DNA of 64,000 nt from an uncultured bacterium (GTDB lineage: Bacteria; Cyanobacteriota; Vampirovibrionia; Gastranaerophilales; Gastranaerophilaceae): assembly GCA_949292185.1 (NCBI GenBank), contig CASEYP010000020.1, positions 62,001-126,000 of the forward strand. The letters run 5' to 3'. Made by a program: the position numbers and the translations under genes. Shown piece after piece: positions 46,040 to 54,527 of the stretch. Under the pieces are notes generated by a model that was given only the letters and a program-made list of their open reading frames with translations, was not told the origin of the DNA and did no database searches. Every line of letters starts with the position of its first letter. Position 1 is the first letter of the stretch.

Positions 46040-46630
46040 ATGATATCAGATTATGAAAAGGTAAAACAAGACTTTTTCTCAGGTAGAATAAAAGGTTGCA
46101 GAGCGTTTTTTGAAAATAACCATTATTATACGGAAGCCGGGTATTGTTGTATAATTTTGGATAATTTTGCAAAGGCAGAAGAATTGTTTTCAAAGGTTAA
46201 GGATATCGATACGAGAGCTAGTTGGGGGCTTGTTTTATTACAAATCCTCAGGGGAAATATTGTAACTTTTCCTACTTATTTTCAAATAAGAAATTTTTTG
46301 GAAATTGATTTAAATATTCTTATTTCTTATTGTAAGGGTGATTATGTTGAAAAGGTTATAAAATTTGCAGATTTTATGGCTTATTATAATCCTGAAACTT
46401 ATAAGTTTATCGGTCGTGTATTTTGGGCAAATAATTTGATGAATGCATCAATGTTTTTTTTAAGACGTGCAAAGGATAAATTTTATCAGGATCCTGAATT
46501 ACATTATTTGCTAGCTTATATATATTATCAGGATAAAAATTTTGAATTGTGTAAAAAATATCTGGATTCTTGTCTTTCAATTTTACCTGAATATAATCCT
46601 GCTAAAAAATTATCATTATTAGTTAAATAA
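46040..46630 (+). CDS. TPR-like hypothetical protein
   Basis: This 196-residue soluble helical protein has weak TPR-like repeats (ENNHYYTEAGYCCIILDNFAKAEELF, then SMFFLRRAKDKFYQDPELHYLLAYIYYQDKNFELCKKYLDSCL). It lacks a signal peptide and a convincing ribosome binding site. It lies 19 bp behind the secreted TPR gene and is likely co-transcribed. No family recognised. Confidence 0.6.
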   Translation: MISDYEKVKQDFFSGRIKGCRAFFENNHYYTEAGYCCIILDNFAKAEELFSKVKDIDTRASWGLVLLQILRGNIVTFPTYFQIRNFLEIDLNILISYCKGDYVEKVIKFADFMAYYNPETYKFIGRVFWANNLMNASMFFLRRAKDKFYQDPELHYLLAYIYYQDKNFELCKKYLDSCLSILPEYNPAKKLSLLVK

Positions 46631-46681
46631 ATATTTTATTAAATATTCACTTATAATTAATTTTCATGTTAGTATAATTTT

Positions 46682-48010
46682 ATGAAAAGGAAACCAATAG
46701 TTGCAATAGTAGGAAGACCAAATGTAGGAAAATCTACATTTGTAAATCGTCTTGTGGGTGCAAGACATTCTATTGTGGATGATTTACCTGGGGTTACAAG
46801 AGATAGGATTTATTTTGATGTTGAATGGCAAAATAAAGCATTTACTGTTATTGATACAGGTGGAATTATTCCTGGTGATGATGATGATATTATGGTTTCT
46901 ATTTTTGATCAAGCAAAGTTAGCTTGCGAAGAAGCTGATAAAATTATTTTTCTTGTTGATGGGCAAGACGGAATAAATCCTGTTGATTATGATATTGCAA
47001 ATATTTTAAGACAATCAGGAAAACCTGTTTTTGTCGCTGTTAACAAGTGTGATAATAAAGATTCACTTATGATGATTAGTGATTTTTATGCACTTGCATT
47101 GGGTGATCCTATTGGAATTTCAGCTTTGCATGGATCAGGTGGAGTTGGTGATCTTTTGGAAGTTGTTACTGATGATTTTGAAATTCTTGAAGATGACGAA
47201 AAAGATAATCATATTAAAATTGCAATAGTTGGACGTCCAAATGCAGGGAAATCATCTATTGTAAATTCTTTATTAAATGCTCAAAGGGTTATTGTTTCTG
47301 ATGTATCAGGAACAACAAGAGATAGTATTGATAGTTATATTACATATAATGATAAAGAATTTATTATTGTAGATACTGCAGGTATAAGAAAAAAATCTAA
47401 AGTTGATTATGGTGTTGAAAAATTTGCCGTAGATAGAGCTATACGTTCGATTAGAGATTGCGATATTGCAGTTTTGGTTATTGATGCTAAGGAAGGCATT
47501 TCTGATCAAGATAAAAAGATTGCATCTATGGTTACGGAAGCTGGAAAAGGTTTGATTGTTGCAATTAATAAATGGGATTTGATTGATGATAAAAATTCTA
47601 CAACGATAAATAAATTTGAAAAAGAATTGTCTGCGGATATTCCATTTTTGAATTTTGCACCAAAGATTTTTATTAGTGCTCTTACAAAGCAACGTTTAAA
47701 TCAGATTTTTGATAAGAGTGTTGATGTTTATGAACAATGTATTAAGAGAGTTTCTACAGGCTTATTAAACAAAGTTGTATCAGAAGCTTATGCACTTAAT
47801 CCTCCAACAAGTTTTAAGGGTAAAAAATTAAAAATATATTACGTTACTCAAGCTAAAACTCAACCTCCAACATTTATTCTTTTTGTTAATAGCGAAGAGT
47901 TATTAAAAGATAGTTATAAAAGATATTTGGAAAATAAATTGAGAGAAGCTTTTGGATTTTTTGGTACTCCTATAAGAATATCTGTTAGAGAACGAAAAGA
48001 TAAAAAATAA
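46682..48010 (+). CDS. der: GTPase Der (EngA), ribosome assembly
   Basis: Der is a double-GTPase needed for 50S ribosome maturation. The 442-residue protein has two G domains, each with a P-loop (GRPNVGKS at 11-18; GRPNAGKS near 184), a DTGG/DTAG switch II and an NKCD/NKWD base-recognition motif. The C-terminal KH-like domain has KKLKIYYVTQAKTQPPTFILFVN. It is complete and of normal length. A TATAAT ends only 3 nt before the ATG, so it cannot serve this ATG as a leaderless promoter; the true promoter is further upstream or in the TPR operon. Confidence 0.96.
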   Translation: MKRKPIVAIVGRPNVGKSTFVNRLVGARHSIVDDLPGVTRDRIYFDVEWQNKAFTVIDTGGIIPGDDDDIMVSIFDQAKLACEEADKIIFLVDGQDGINPVDYDIANILRQSGKPVFVAVNKCDNKDSLMMISDFYALALGDPIGISALHGSGGVGDLLEVVTDDFEILEDDEKDNHIKIAIVGRPNAGKSSIVNSLLNAQRVIVSDVSGTTRDSIDSYITYNDKEFIIVDTAGIRKKSKVDYGVEKFAVDRAIRSIRDCDIAVLVIDAKEGISDQDKKIASMVTEAGKGLIVAINKWDLIDDKNSTTINKFEKELSADIPFLNFAPKIFISALTKQRLNQIFDKSVDVYEQCIKRVSTGLLNKVVSEAYALNPPTSFKGKKLKIYYVTQAKTQPPTFILFVNSEELLKDSYKRYLENKLREAFGFFGTPIRISVRERKDKK

Positions 48011-48032
48011 TTATTTTTTATTTTATTTTCTA

Positions 48033-48959
48033 TTAATCGTTATTATATTGATTTAGGGTTTCGTTTATTAGTTGAATCATTTTTTCGCGTAATGGTTTTG
48101 GAGATATAATTTCGCAATTAAAAGAGTATCTCATTAGTCTTTGTAATAATTTATCAAAAGGTTCACCACTATTTATTACAATTAATTCTCCATTATCATT
48201 TATGCCGTCTGTGTGTTCTCCGGGTTTTAGTTTATATGTTTTTGCAAGTCTGTTTTTTAATTTGTAGACAACAGTTGTTGTCATTTCTATTGATTTTGCA
48301 ATCTGCGGAAGCTTTGCGATTGATAGAATGTTTGTTATTGGAATTTCTCGATTTTGACGAGCTATTGTATCATAAACTTTTAGGTATGCTGTTTTTGTGT
48401 CATATAAAACTTCTTGCGCTGTACATTTACATTTTGTTTCTTTACCTTTTTCAAGATATAAAATATTTAGGATAAAACCTTCTTTGCATATTGCTTCACA
48501 TTGTCTAACTTGTTCTTTTATACTTGAATAATAAAATGAAAAATCATAATTTTGATTTTGTTCAAAATTATTTAAGGTATTCCTATCTTTATTATTCATT
48601 CTGAATTTTACGGAATTTAGAAATTTTTGCACTTCGCTTTTTACATCTTCTTCCGGAAAATCTTTAATAGTATTTGTTAAAATACTTATAGCTTTTAAAT
48701 CATCTATTGTAAAATCCATTGAGTATAAACTACTTTGTAATTTATACTTATTATTTTCTTTTACAACTTTTATACCGAATACTTTTAGGGCATTCATGTT
48801 TTTATTTAATATAACTTGAATATTATTTGTGGATTGGTCAGATAGTTCATCTTTAAAAATTTCTATCACAGATTGATAATCTGCTTTATCTTCATATAGC
48901 AGTTTCAAAAGTTGAAAAATTTTTAAACATCCTTCGTTTAATTTTCCACTACCCTTCAA
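48033..48959 (-). CDS. WYL-domain transcriptional regulator, second of a tandem pair
   Basis: This 308-residue protein has an N-terminal helix-turn-helix-like region (IFQLLKLLYEDKADYQSVIEIF...) and a WYL-like beta domain in the C-terminal half (FILNILYLEKGKETKCKCTAQEVLYDTKTAYLKVYDTIARQNREIPITNI). The first codon is probably TTG at 48959, with AAGGA 4 nt before it; no in-frame ATG occurs for 54 codons. It overlaps the upstream WYL gene by 11 bp. WYL proteins often sense nucleic acids or nucleotides and can control defence or DNA-damage genes. The target is unknown. Confidence 0.78.
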   Translation of the reverse strand: MKGSGKLNEGCLKIFQLLKLLYEDKADYQSVIEIFKDELSDQSTNNIQVILNKNMNALKVFGIKVVKENNKYKLQSSLYSMDFTIDDLKAISILTNTIKDFPEEDVKSEVQKFLNSVKFRMNNKDRNTLNNFEQNQNYDFSFYYSSIKEQVRQCEAICKEGFILNILYLEKGKETKCKCTAQEVLYDTKTAYLKVYDTIARQNREIPITNILSIAKLPQIAKSIEMTTTVVYKLKNRLAKTYKLKPGEHTDGINDNGELIVINSGEPFDKLLQRLMRYSFNCEIISPKPLREKMIQLINETLNQYNND

Positions 48960-49890
48960 TGTATCCTTCTTTCATTTTTTTCAAATTTGTTATAACTTCA
49001 GATTTTATATTTTCGGGATATAAAACTTTGCATTTGTTTGATAAAAACATTATTCTTTGTATAATTTCAAATTTATTTTTTGATGTTAATTCTATCGTTA
49101 TTTTATTTTTATTTTGTTTAATGATTTTTTCATTTTCAAGTAATTCAAATTTTTCATTTTTATCTTGGGTATATTCATATCCTACAATGATTTCAGGAAC
49201 TTCTAGTGTTTTATTATGAATATTAATACTTATTATTTTTTCTATTTTATTTACTAAAAAACTTGAATAGTTTTTATGCTCTGAACTGTAACCGTATAGA
49301 TATAACTTACCGTTAGTTATTGATAATTTATCAGCCAAAACTGTAATATTTTTTTCGCCTGAAATATCTGATTTATAATAAATTGTTATTTCTGAATTGT
49401 TGTGGGTGCAATTCATTAAATTTTCAATAAGTTTTGGATCTATATTATGAAGTGGTGAAATTTGTGCTAGTTTTGTTTTTAAATCTTGATTTGTAATATA
49501 TTTTGAAAAATTATCAAAAAATTTCTGTAGTGCAATAAGGTCAGAAACTTCTATAGATTGAGAAATTGCTTTATAAATTTTGATAATACTTTCGGTTTGT
49601 TTATCATCAATATTTAATACAAAAGGATGTGAACTTATTGAATATTTTGTTACTCCATCTTTATAAGATCTTTCTATTTTACAACCAATTTTTTTTAGTG
49701 ATTTTAAATATATTCTTAAAGTATCTTTTGAAATATTTTCGTGTAAATATTCGTGATTTCTAAAACTTTCTTGTAATTCTTCATAGGATTTTGGGCCTGT
49801 TGTAAGTAATGAAAATAAAAGTATAGACTTAAATCCCGTGAATGACATAAGGTTATATGTTATTGTATTTGTTTTTAAAAATTCTTTCAT
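48949..49890 (-). CDS. WYL-domain transcriptional regulator, first of a tandem pair
   Basis: This 313-residue protein has a DeoR-like winged helix at the N-terminus (SILLFSLLTTGPKSYEELQESF...ISKDTLRIYLKSLKKIGCKIER) and a WYL domain (NSEITIYYKSDISGEKNITVLADKLSITNGKLYLYGYSSEHKNYSSFLVNKIEKI). A WCX-like end follows. It is distantly similar to the gene it overlaps, so the pair arose by duplication and may form a heterodimer. AGAGAT is a weak ribosome binding site. The operon faces away from the structured intergenic region at 50.2 kb. Confidence 0.82.
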   Translation of the reverse strand: MKEFLKTNTITYNLMSFTGFKSILLFSLLTTGPKSYEELQESFRNHEYLHENISKDTLRIYLKSLKKIGCKIERSYKDGVTKYSISSHPFVLNIDDKQTESIIKIYKAISQSIEVSDLIALQKFFDNFSKYITNQDLKTKLAQISPLHNIDPKLIENLMNCTHNNSEITIYYKSDISGEKNITVLADKLSITNGKLYLYGYSSEHKNYSSFLVNKIEKIISINIHNKTLEVPEIIVGYEYTQDKNEKFELLENEKIIKQNKNKITIELTSKNKFEIIQRIMFLSNKCKVLYPENIKSEVITNLKKMKEGYIEG

Positions 49891-50124
49891 GATAAATCTC
49901 TTATTTATTTAAATTACAGTCTAACATAAATTAAAAATATTAGCTAATTTTATTTAAAATCATGCTTTTAAATTTTAACTGTAATTTTGTATTGTCAAAT
50001 AAAAATTATAAAAACTTTTACAGTATTTCATTAAATTTTCTTCATTAAGAATTAATAACACGAATTTTTTCTTACGAAATCAAGGGGCATGGTCAAATGT
50101 AAAAAAATAATAATTTTTTTTTAC
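49891..50124. other. AT-rich divergent intergenic stretch
   Basis: This is the left part of a 599-bp gap between the WYL operon and anmK. It is very AT-rich and must hold the WYL promoter on the minus strand, but I could not pick one with confidence. No coding frame is supported. The right part carries the structured transcript described separately. Confidence 0.5.
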
Positions 50125-50153
50125 TTGTAATCATGCAAAATTAGGACTACATT
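50125..50153 (+). promoter_or_regulatory. Promoter of the structured intergenic transcript
   Basis: TTGTAA (50125-50130), a 17-nt spacer and TACATT (50148-50153) predict a start near 50160. Confidence 0.45.
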
Positions 50154-50271
50154 AGAATACATAAGAAAGCCGAATTAAAAATCACCGGCTACCAGAAATG
50201 TGGAAGGGATGATTATCAAACAGATAATCAAGTATGAATAAAAATTTAGTTGGACGATAGAAATAGAGGTG

Positions 50272-50325
50272 ATGGCGAAGAAGTCCAAAAGGGAAAAGAG
50301 ATTATTGAGGTACAGTTTACTGTAG
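50272..50325 (+). CDS. Possible 17-residue basic peptide inside the structured transcript
   Basis: The ATG at 50272 is preceded by AGAGGTG and opens 17 codons for a strongly basic peptide (MAKKSKREKRLLRYSLL) before TAG. The frame overlaps the TTGGAC/GTCCAA hairpin. The start resembles ribosomal protein S14 by chance or by descent, but it is far too short to be one. It could be a leader peptide used in attenuation. Evidence is limited to the ribosome binding site and composition. Confidence 0.25.
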   Translation: MAKKSKREKRLLRYSLL

Positions 50326-50444
50326 ATTAGGGATATTTTATTTAGTTTACATCTGAAAGTTTAAAATATATCTAGTTTATTTTTGGGAGATAACTAAAAG
50401 ACTTTTAGAAGAGAGTTAGTAAGGATAGTTGTAAACTTTTAACT

Positions 50445-50475
50445 AGCTTGCACTTGCATAAGTGTAAGCTTTTTT
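50445..50475 (+). terminator. Terminator before anmK
   Basis: AGCTTGCACTT / AAGTGTAAGCT is an 11-bp stem with one G-T pair, a GCAT loop and a T-run. It ends 14 nt before the anmK start, so transcription from upstream would stop before anmK. Confidence 0.88.
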
Positions 50476-50489
50476 ATATTATTTAATTG

Positions 50490-51623
50490 ATGGAGAGTTT
50501 GGAATCAAAAAAAGTTATAGCATTAATGTCAGGTACATCTTGCGATAGTATTGATGCGGGTTATTGTGAAGTTTTGCCTGATAGAAGTGTTAAATTAATT
50601 CAGGGAATAAATTATAAATACCCTGAACATATTAGAGCAAAAATATTTCAATTATTTAGATCAGAAGCATCTATTAAAGATATTTGTCAAATGAATTTTG
50701 CTATTGGTAAATGTTTTGCTGATGCTGCAAATGTATTAATTTCTGAGTTTGGAAAACCTGATTTTATATCAAGTCATGGTCAAACTATTTATCATTATCC
50801 TTTTGATGAAAAAATAGATAATATAAATTTAAAAAGTACATTACAAATTGGTGAAAGTTCTGTAATTGCACAAAATACTGGTTGTACTGTTATATCAAAT
50901 TTTAGAGAAGCTGATATGGCACAAAATGGTCAGGGTGCACCTTTAGTTTGTTTTGCTGATGAAGCTTGGTTTAAACATAAAGGTAAAAATTTTGCCATCC
51001 AAAATATTGGTGGAATTTCTAATGTTACTGTTGTGTCAGCTGATTTTGATACATTTGGATTTGATACGGGGCTTGGAAATATTATGATTGATTATTGTAT
51101 GAATAAATATTTTTCCAAACCTTATGATAAAGATGGAGAAATTGCTTCTCAAGGTATTATTTCTGATAGTTGGTTAGAATGTTTATTATCAGATGAATAT
51201 TATTTTATGGATCCTCCAAAATCTACAGGTAGAGAATATTTTTCAAATAAATATATTGAAAATGTTTTAAAATTTGCACCGGAAGATCCAAAAGATATTA
51301 TTGCAACTGTAACAGCTCTAACAGCCAAAACAATAGCGCAAAGTTATGAACGCTTTATTTATCCTAATGTTGGTATTCATGAGGCTGTAATTTGTGGCGG
51401 AGGGGCTTATAATAAAACATTAATGAAAATGTTGAGAGGATATTTACCAAAGCATATTGATTTAACAACTTGTGAAGATTATGGAATATCTAATAATTTT
51501 AAAGAAGTAATGGCATTTGCACTTTTGGGATACTGCACATATTACAATATCCCAAATAATCTTCCGTGTTGCACAGGTGCTAATAAGCGTGTTGTAATGG
51601 GTAAAATTACCCCAGCATATTAA
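50490..51623 (+). CDS. anmK: Anhydro-N-acetylmuramic acid kinase
   Basis: AnmK opens and phosphorylates anhydro-MurNAc released from the cell wall, feeding peptidoglycan recycling. The 377-residue protein has the family blocks ALMSGTSCDSIDAGY, SSHGQTIYHYP, TLQIGESSVIAQNTG, NFREADMAQNGQGAPLV, QNIGGISNVTVV, DTGLGNIMIDY and VICGGGAYN. I use the ATG at 50490; a TTG one codon upstream is possible. No ribosome binding site is present. TATATT lies 9 nt before the ATG, immediately after the upstream terminator, so it may be leaderless or nearly so. Confidence 0.95.
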   Translation: MESLESKKVIALMSGTSCDSIDAGYCEVLPDRSVKLIQGINYKYPEHIRAKIFQLFRSEASIKDICQMNFAIGKCFADAANVLISEFGKPDFISSHGQTIYHYPFDEKIDNINLKSTLQIGESSVIAQNTGCTVISNFREADMAQNGQGAPLVCFADEAWFKHKGKNFAIQNIGGISNVTVVSADFDTFGFDTGLGNIMIDYCMNKYFSKPYDKDGEIASQGIISDSWLECLLSDEYYFMDPPKSTGREYFSNKYIENVLKFAPEDPKDIIATVTALTAKTIAQSYERFIYPNVGIHEAVICGGGAYNKTLMKMLRGYLPKHIDLTTCEDYGISNNFKEVMAFALLGYCTYYNIPNNLPCCTGANKRVVMGKITPAY

Positions 51624-51653
51624 AAGTTATAATCAACAATAAATAAAAAACTA

Positions 51654-52151
51654 TTATGCTTTAGATTTGTGAAGAACAACTTTACCTGTTTTTAAAGTTT
51701 CAGGCACATTTATAACTCTTTGATTGCTGCTTCCAACCCAAGGAATATTATTGTCATTTAAAGCTTTAACAAATCTTCCGTCAGCTAAAACATCTGCGTA
51801 TTTCATTGCTTCTTCGTCTTTAACATCTTCCCAAAGAAATCCGGTATATACCCAAACTGTTTTATCAGGACAAACTTCCTTGCATTTTTTCATCAGTCTG
51901 AAAACTTCACTTCTATTAAACGGATGAAGAGGATCTCCTCCGCTAAAAGTTATACCTGAACAATGAGGTTGTTTTAAGGCTTCCAATAGTTCTTCTTCAG
52001 CTGCCTTATCAAATGGTAAGCCTCCTGCCAAATCCCAAGTTATAGGGTTTTGACAACCTTCACAATGGTGTGTACATCCTGCAACCCATAAAACTACTCT
52101 TAGACCGTCGCCATTTAACATGTCGTCTTTTGTTATATTATGATAATTCAT
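51654..52151 (-). CDS. nrdG: Anaerobic ribonucleotide reductase activating protein
   Basis: NrdG is a radical SAM enzyme that installs the glycyl radical on NrdD. The 165-residue protein has the radical SAM cluster motif in VAGCTHHCEGCQNP (C-x3-C-x2-C) and the GGDPLHP block for S-adenosylmethionine binding. It starts 2 bp after the nrdD stop on the same strand, so the pair is one operon under the cobalamin riboswitch. Confidence 0.95.
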   Translation of the reverse strand: MNYHNITKDDMLNGDGLRVVLWVAGCTHHCEGCQNPITWDLAGGLPFDKAAEEELLEALKQPHCSGITFSGGDPLHPFNRSEVFRLMKKCKEVCPDKTVWVYTGFLWEDVKDEEAMKYADVLADGRFVKALNDNNIPWVGSSNQRVINVPETLKTGKVVLHKSKA

Positions 52152-52153
52152 TT

Positions 52154-54415
52154 TTACATACTCACTCTGTCTTTAATTTCTTCCATTTTAGCTTCATTTA
52201 AACGTGTATCACCATTTACACGTGAGTATGATAAATAACCATTCATACGATCTATTTTTGTAAGGTTTCTGCTTCCACATTTTGGACATACATCCATTGA
52301 CAATTCTTGGTGTCCGCAATCATCACAATATGCTAATGATAAATTTACACCTTCGTAAAATCCTTTATCCATTGCTCTTTTAATAAGTGTTTTTATTGCA
52401 TCTACATTATAAGATATAGGATATTTTACATATTGAATTTTACCGCCATTGAATAAATCCCAGAATCTATTTTCCAAATCTTGTTTTTGAATTGGTGTAA
52501 TATCTTCTGCAACGTGGCAGTGGAAACTATTTGATACATAGCCTCTATCAGAAACTTTTTCTTTTATTCCGTATTTTTTTCTAAATTGTTTAACTTGTAA
52601 TCCGCAAAGATTTTCAGCAGGCGTTCCATATATTGCGTATAAGTTTCCGTCTTCTTCTTTGAATTGGTTAACTTTTTGATTAATATATGACATAACTTCT
52701 ACTGCAAATTCGCCATCTTCAACTAAAGATTTTCCATTATAAAGTTCTTGAAGTTCATTTAATGCGGTAATACCAAATGAAGCTGTTGCTGATTTTAATA
52801 ATGGTTTAATTTTATCAGATGGTTTTAAATGTCCGCCGTAAAATCCGCCTTCGCAATATGCTAAAGGATTTACTGAAGCTTTCATTTCGCCTAAATATTC
52901 ATAAGTTCTTATATGAATTTTTCTGATAAGTTCCAAATAATAATCTAAAACTTCATAAAAATCTTTACTTTCTTGTCTTGCTTTAGCCAAAATCATTGGT
53001 AAGTGTAAACTTACTGCACCGATATTAAATCTTCCGACAAAAATTGGTTGATCATTATCATCGGCAGGTTTCATTCCGCCTCTTTCAAACCAAGGTGATA
53101 AAAATGCTCTGCAACCCATTGGGGAAATTACTTTTTTATATTTTTTATAAATACTTGCAACATATCCGTCACCTGTTAATGATAACCAATCCGGATACAT
53201 TGTTTTTCTTGAGCATTCAACACCTGCTTCAAATAAATCTTCTAATTCTTTTCCTTTTCCATGAAGATTTTCGTCATATAAAAATACAATTTTAGGGAAT
53301 AATACAGGTTTTTTATTTTCTTTTTTACCTTGACCTTTAGCATGAACTTTTAACATAGTTAAAGATGCCATTTTTTCAAATTCACCTGTACCAAGACCGA
53401 TTGTCATTGTGATAAATGGATAATCACCTCTTGAAGATGCTACTGTGTTGAATTTGTATTCCCAACCTTGGAAACCTTGTTCAAAATCGTTTTGAACATC
53501 TTTTAAGGCTTCTTTTCTTGCATCTTCAAATGATAAACCCATACATAAATATCTGTCATATTGTTTTTCATAAGATTTTTGAGCATAAGGTGCTAAAATT
53601 TTATCAACTTCAGGAACTGTAAATCCGCCATATTGTTGGCTTGCTGCTGCCATAACAATATCACCGATTACATCAAATGCAACGTCTAAAGTTTTAGGTT
53701 CGTTATACCATAAGTTACCCATTTCAAAGCCGCCTTTTAAAACTTCTGCAACATTGAATAAGCAACAATTCATTGTATCGCGACGTGCTGACATATCATG
53801 AATATAGATATAACCTTCTCTAATTGCTTGTAAATCTTCTACTGTTAAAAAGAATTTTTTGTATAATTCTTTATTTAACTGATTGAATATTAATGAACGT
53901 TTTGTTGATACTAATGCTGAATCAGAGTTAGAATTTTCTTTATCGCCAATATACATAATTTTTTGGCTTTCTTGATATACTTTGTCAAGCATAGCAACAA
54001 AATCTGTTTTATAGTTTCTGTAATTTCTATAACTTTGAGCAACAAGCGGATTAATATTTTCCAAAGCTCTTTCTACAATGTTATGTATTTCTAAAATACT
54101 TACTTCATTTTTTTGTAAGTCGTTAACATTTTTATTTACGAAATCACATATTCTTTTTAAATCTTCTTCTGAAAATGTAACAAGCATTCTTGCTGCAGAT
54201 TTTTTTACAGCTTCCACAACTTTTTGTACATTAAATTTTTCTCTGGTACCGTCTTTTTTTACGATGCATACATTTTCTAATTTTGAAGCACTTTCTATTA
54301 CTTGTTTTGCAAACATAGCATTAGATTCGTGTACTCTTTTGATAATGTCATTTACATGTGAATTGGATATACCAACTACATTCTCTTTCCCATTCTGATT
54401 AACCGCATTTTGCAT
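52154..54415 (-). CDS. nrdD: Anaerobic (class III) ribonucleoside-triphosphate reductase
   Basis: NrdD reduces ribonucleotides to deoxyribonucleotides under anaerobic conditions using a glycyl radical. The 753-residue protein has an N-terminal ATP-cone (CIVKKDGTREKFNVQKVVEAVKKSA), the catalytic body (YIHDMSARRDTMNCCLF, then PLAYCEGGFYGG) and a C-terminal zinc site (CDDCGHQELSMDVCPKCGSRNL). The glycyl-radical loop RMNGYLSYSR follows. AGGAG is 10 nt before the ATG. The leader holds a cobalamin riboswitch, which is unusual because the enzyme itself does not use B12. nrdG follows directly. Confidence 0.95.
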   Translation of the reverse strand: MQNAVNQNGKENVVGISNSHVNDIIKRVHESNAMFAKQVIESASKLENVCIVKKDGTREKFNVQKVVEAVKKSAARMLVTFSEEDLKRICDFVNKNVNDLQKNEVSILEIHNIVERALENINPLVAQSYRNYRNYKTDFVAMLDKVYQESQKIMYIGDKENSNSDSALVSTKRSLIFNQLNKELYKKFFLTVEDLQAIREGYIYIHDMSARRDTMNCCLFNVAEVLKGGFEMGNLWYNEPKTLDVAFDVIGDIVMAAASQQYGGFTVPEVDKILAPYAQKSYEKQYDRYLCMGLSFEDARKEALKDVQNDFEQGFQGWEYKFNTVASSRGDYPFITMTIGLGTGEFEKMASLTMLKVHAKGQGKKENKKPVLFPKIVFLYDENLHGKGKELEDLFEAGVECSRKTMYPDWLSLTGDGYVASIYKKYKKVISPMGCRAFLSPWFERGGMKPADDNDQPIFVGRFNIGAVSLHLPMILAKARQESKDFYEVLDYYLELIRKIHIRTYEYLGEMKASVNPLAYCEGGFYGGHLKPSDKIKPLLKSATASFGITALNELQELYNGKSLVEDGEFAVEVMSYINQKVNQFKEEDGNLYAIYGTPAENLCGLQVKQFRKKYGIKEKVSDRGYVSNSFHCHVAEDITPIQKQDLENRFWDLFNGGKIQYVKYPISYNVDAIKTLIKRAMDKGFYEGVNLSLAYCDDCGHQELSMDVCPKCGSRNLTKIDRMNGYLSYSRVNGDTRLNEAKMEEIKDRVSM

Positions 54416-54451
54416 AATAAAATCTCCTCAGTCTCGTAAGTCATGCTCTCA

Positions 54452-54527
54452 TTAAGTATTCCGACTTTCACGGTTGCGGACCAGTGAGGGACTTTCACCC
54501 TTACTTCCCTTAATCTCTATTCAATTA
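54452..54527 (-). promoter_or_regulatory. Cobalamin (B12) riboswitch upstream of nrdD
   Basis: On the minus strand the leader contains AAGGGAAGTAAGGGTGAAAG, then TCCCTCACTGGTCCGCAACC and GTGAAAGTCGGAATAC. These match the B12-box core of cobalamin riboswitches (GGGAA, GGTGAAA-TCC, CCGCAAC, GUC-GGAUAC) in order and spacing. ATTAAG (54515-54510) pairs with CTTAAT (54457-54452) to close the core. It is a compact form. Between the core and the ATG lie AGGAG and an ATTTT/AAAAT pair around the start codon, so translation could be the controlled step. By known logic it should lower nrdDG expression when B12 is present. Confidence 0.9.

Larger units (their letters stand above)
50160..50475 (+). ncRNA. 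Candidate structured ncRNA or leader upstream of anmK
   Basis: About 316 nt lie between a promoter-like pair and a strong terminator, with higher G content than the surrounding spacer. Visible helices are AGCCG/CGGCT (50168-50190), GATTATC/GATAATC (50211-50229), TTGGAC/GTCCAA (50250-50288), TACAG/CTGTA (50311-50324) and a long-range AGTTTACA/TGTAAACT (50344-50437). Two tiny frames, 50234-50260 and 50272-50325, sit inside; the second has AGAGGTG before its ATG. I could not match it to tmRNA, SRP RNA, 6S RNA, RNase P RNA or a riboswitch I know. It could be a trans-acting RNA or an attenuator. Confidence 0.5.

Noticed and set aside
46673-46684. Leaderless promoter for der
   Set aside because: TATAAT ends only 3 nt before the ATG, so transcription from it would start inside the gene; it does not fit the 7-8 nt class.
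50160-50330. c-di-AMP (ydaO-type), lysine or T-box riboswitch; SRP RNA; tmRNA
   Set aside because: GCCGAAT at 50170 and GATGGCGAAG at 50271 recall pieces of ydaO and lysine elements, but the other conserved blocks are missing. No CCA end, no tag ending in ALAA, and no SRP GGAA-loop domain are present.
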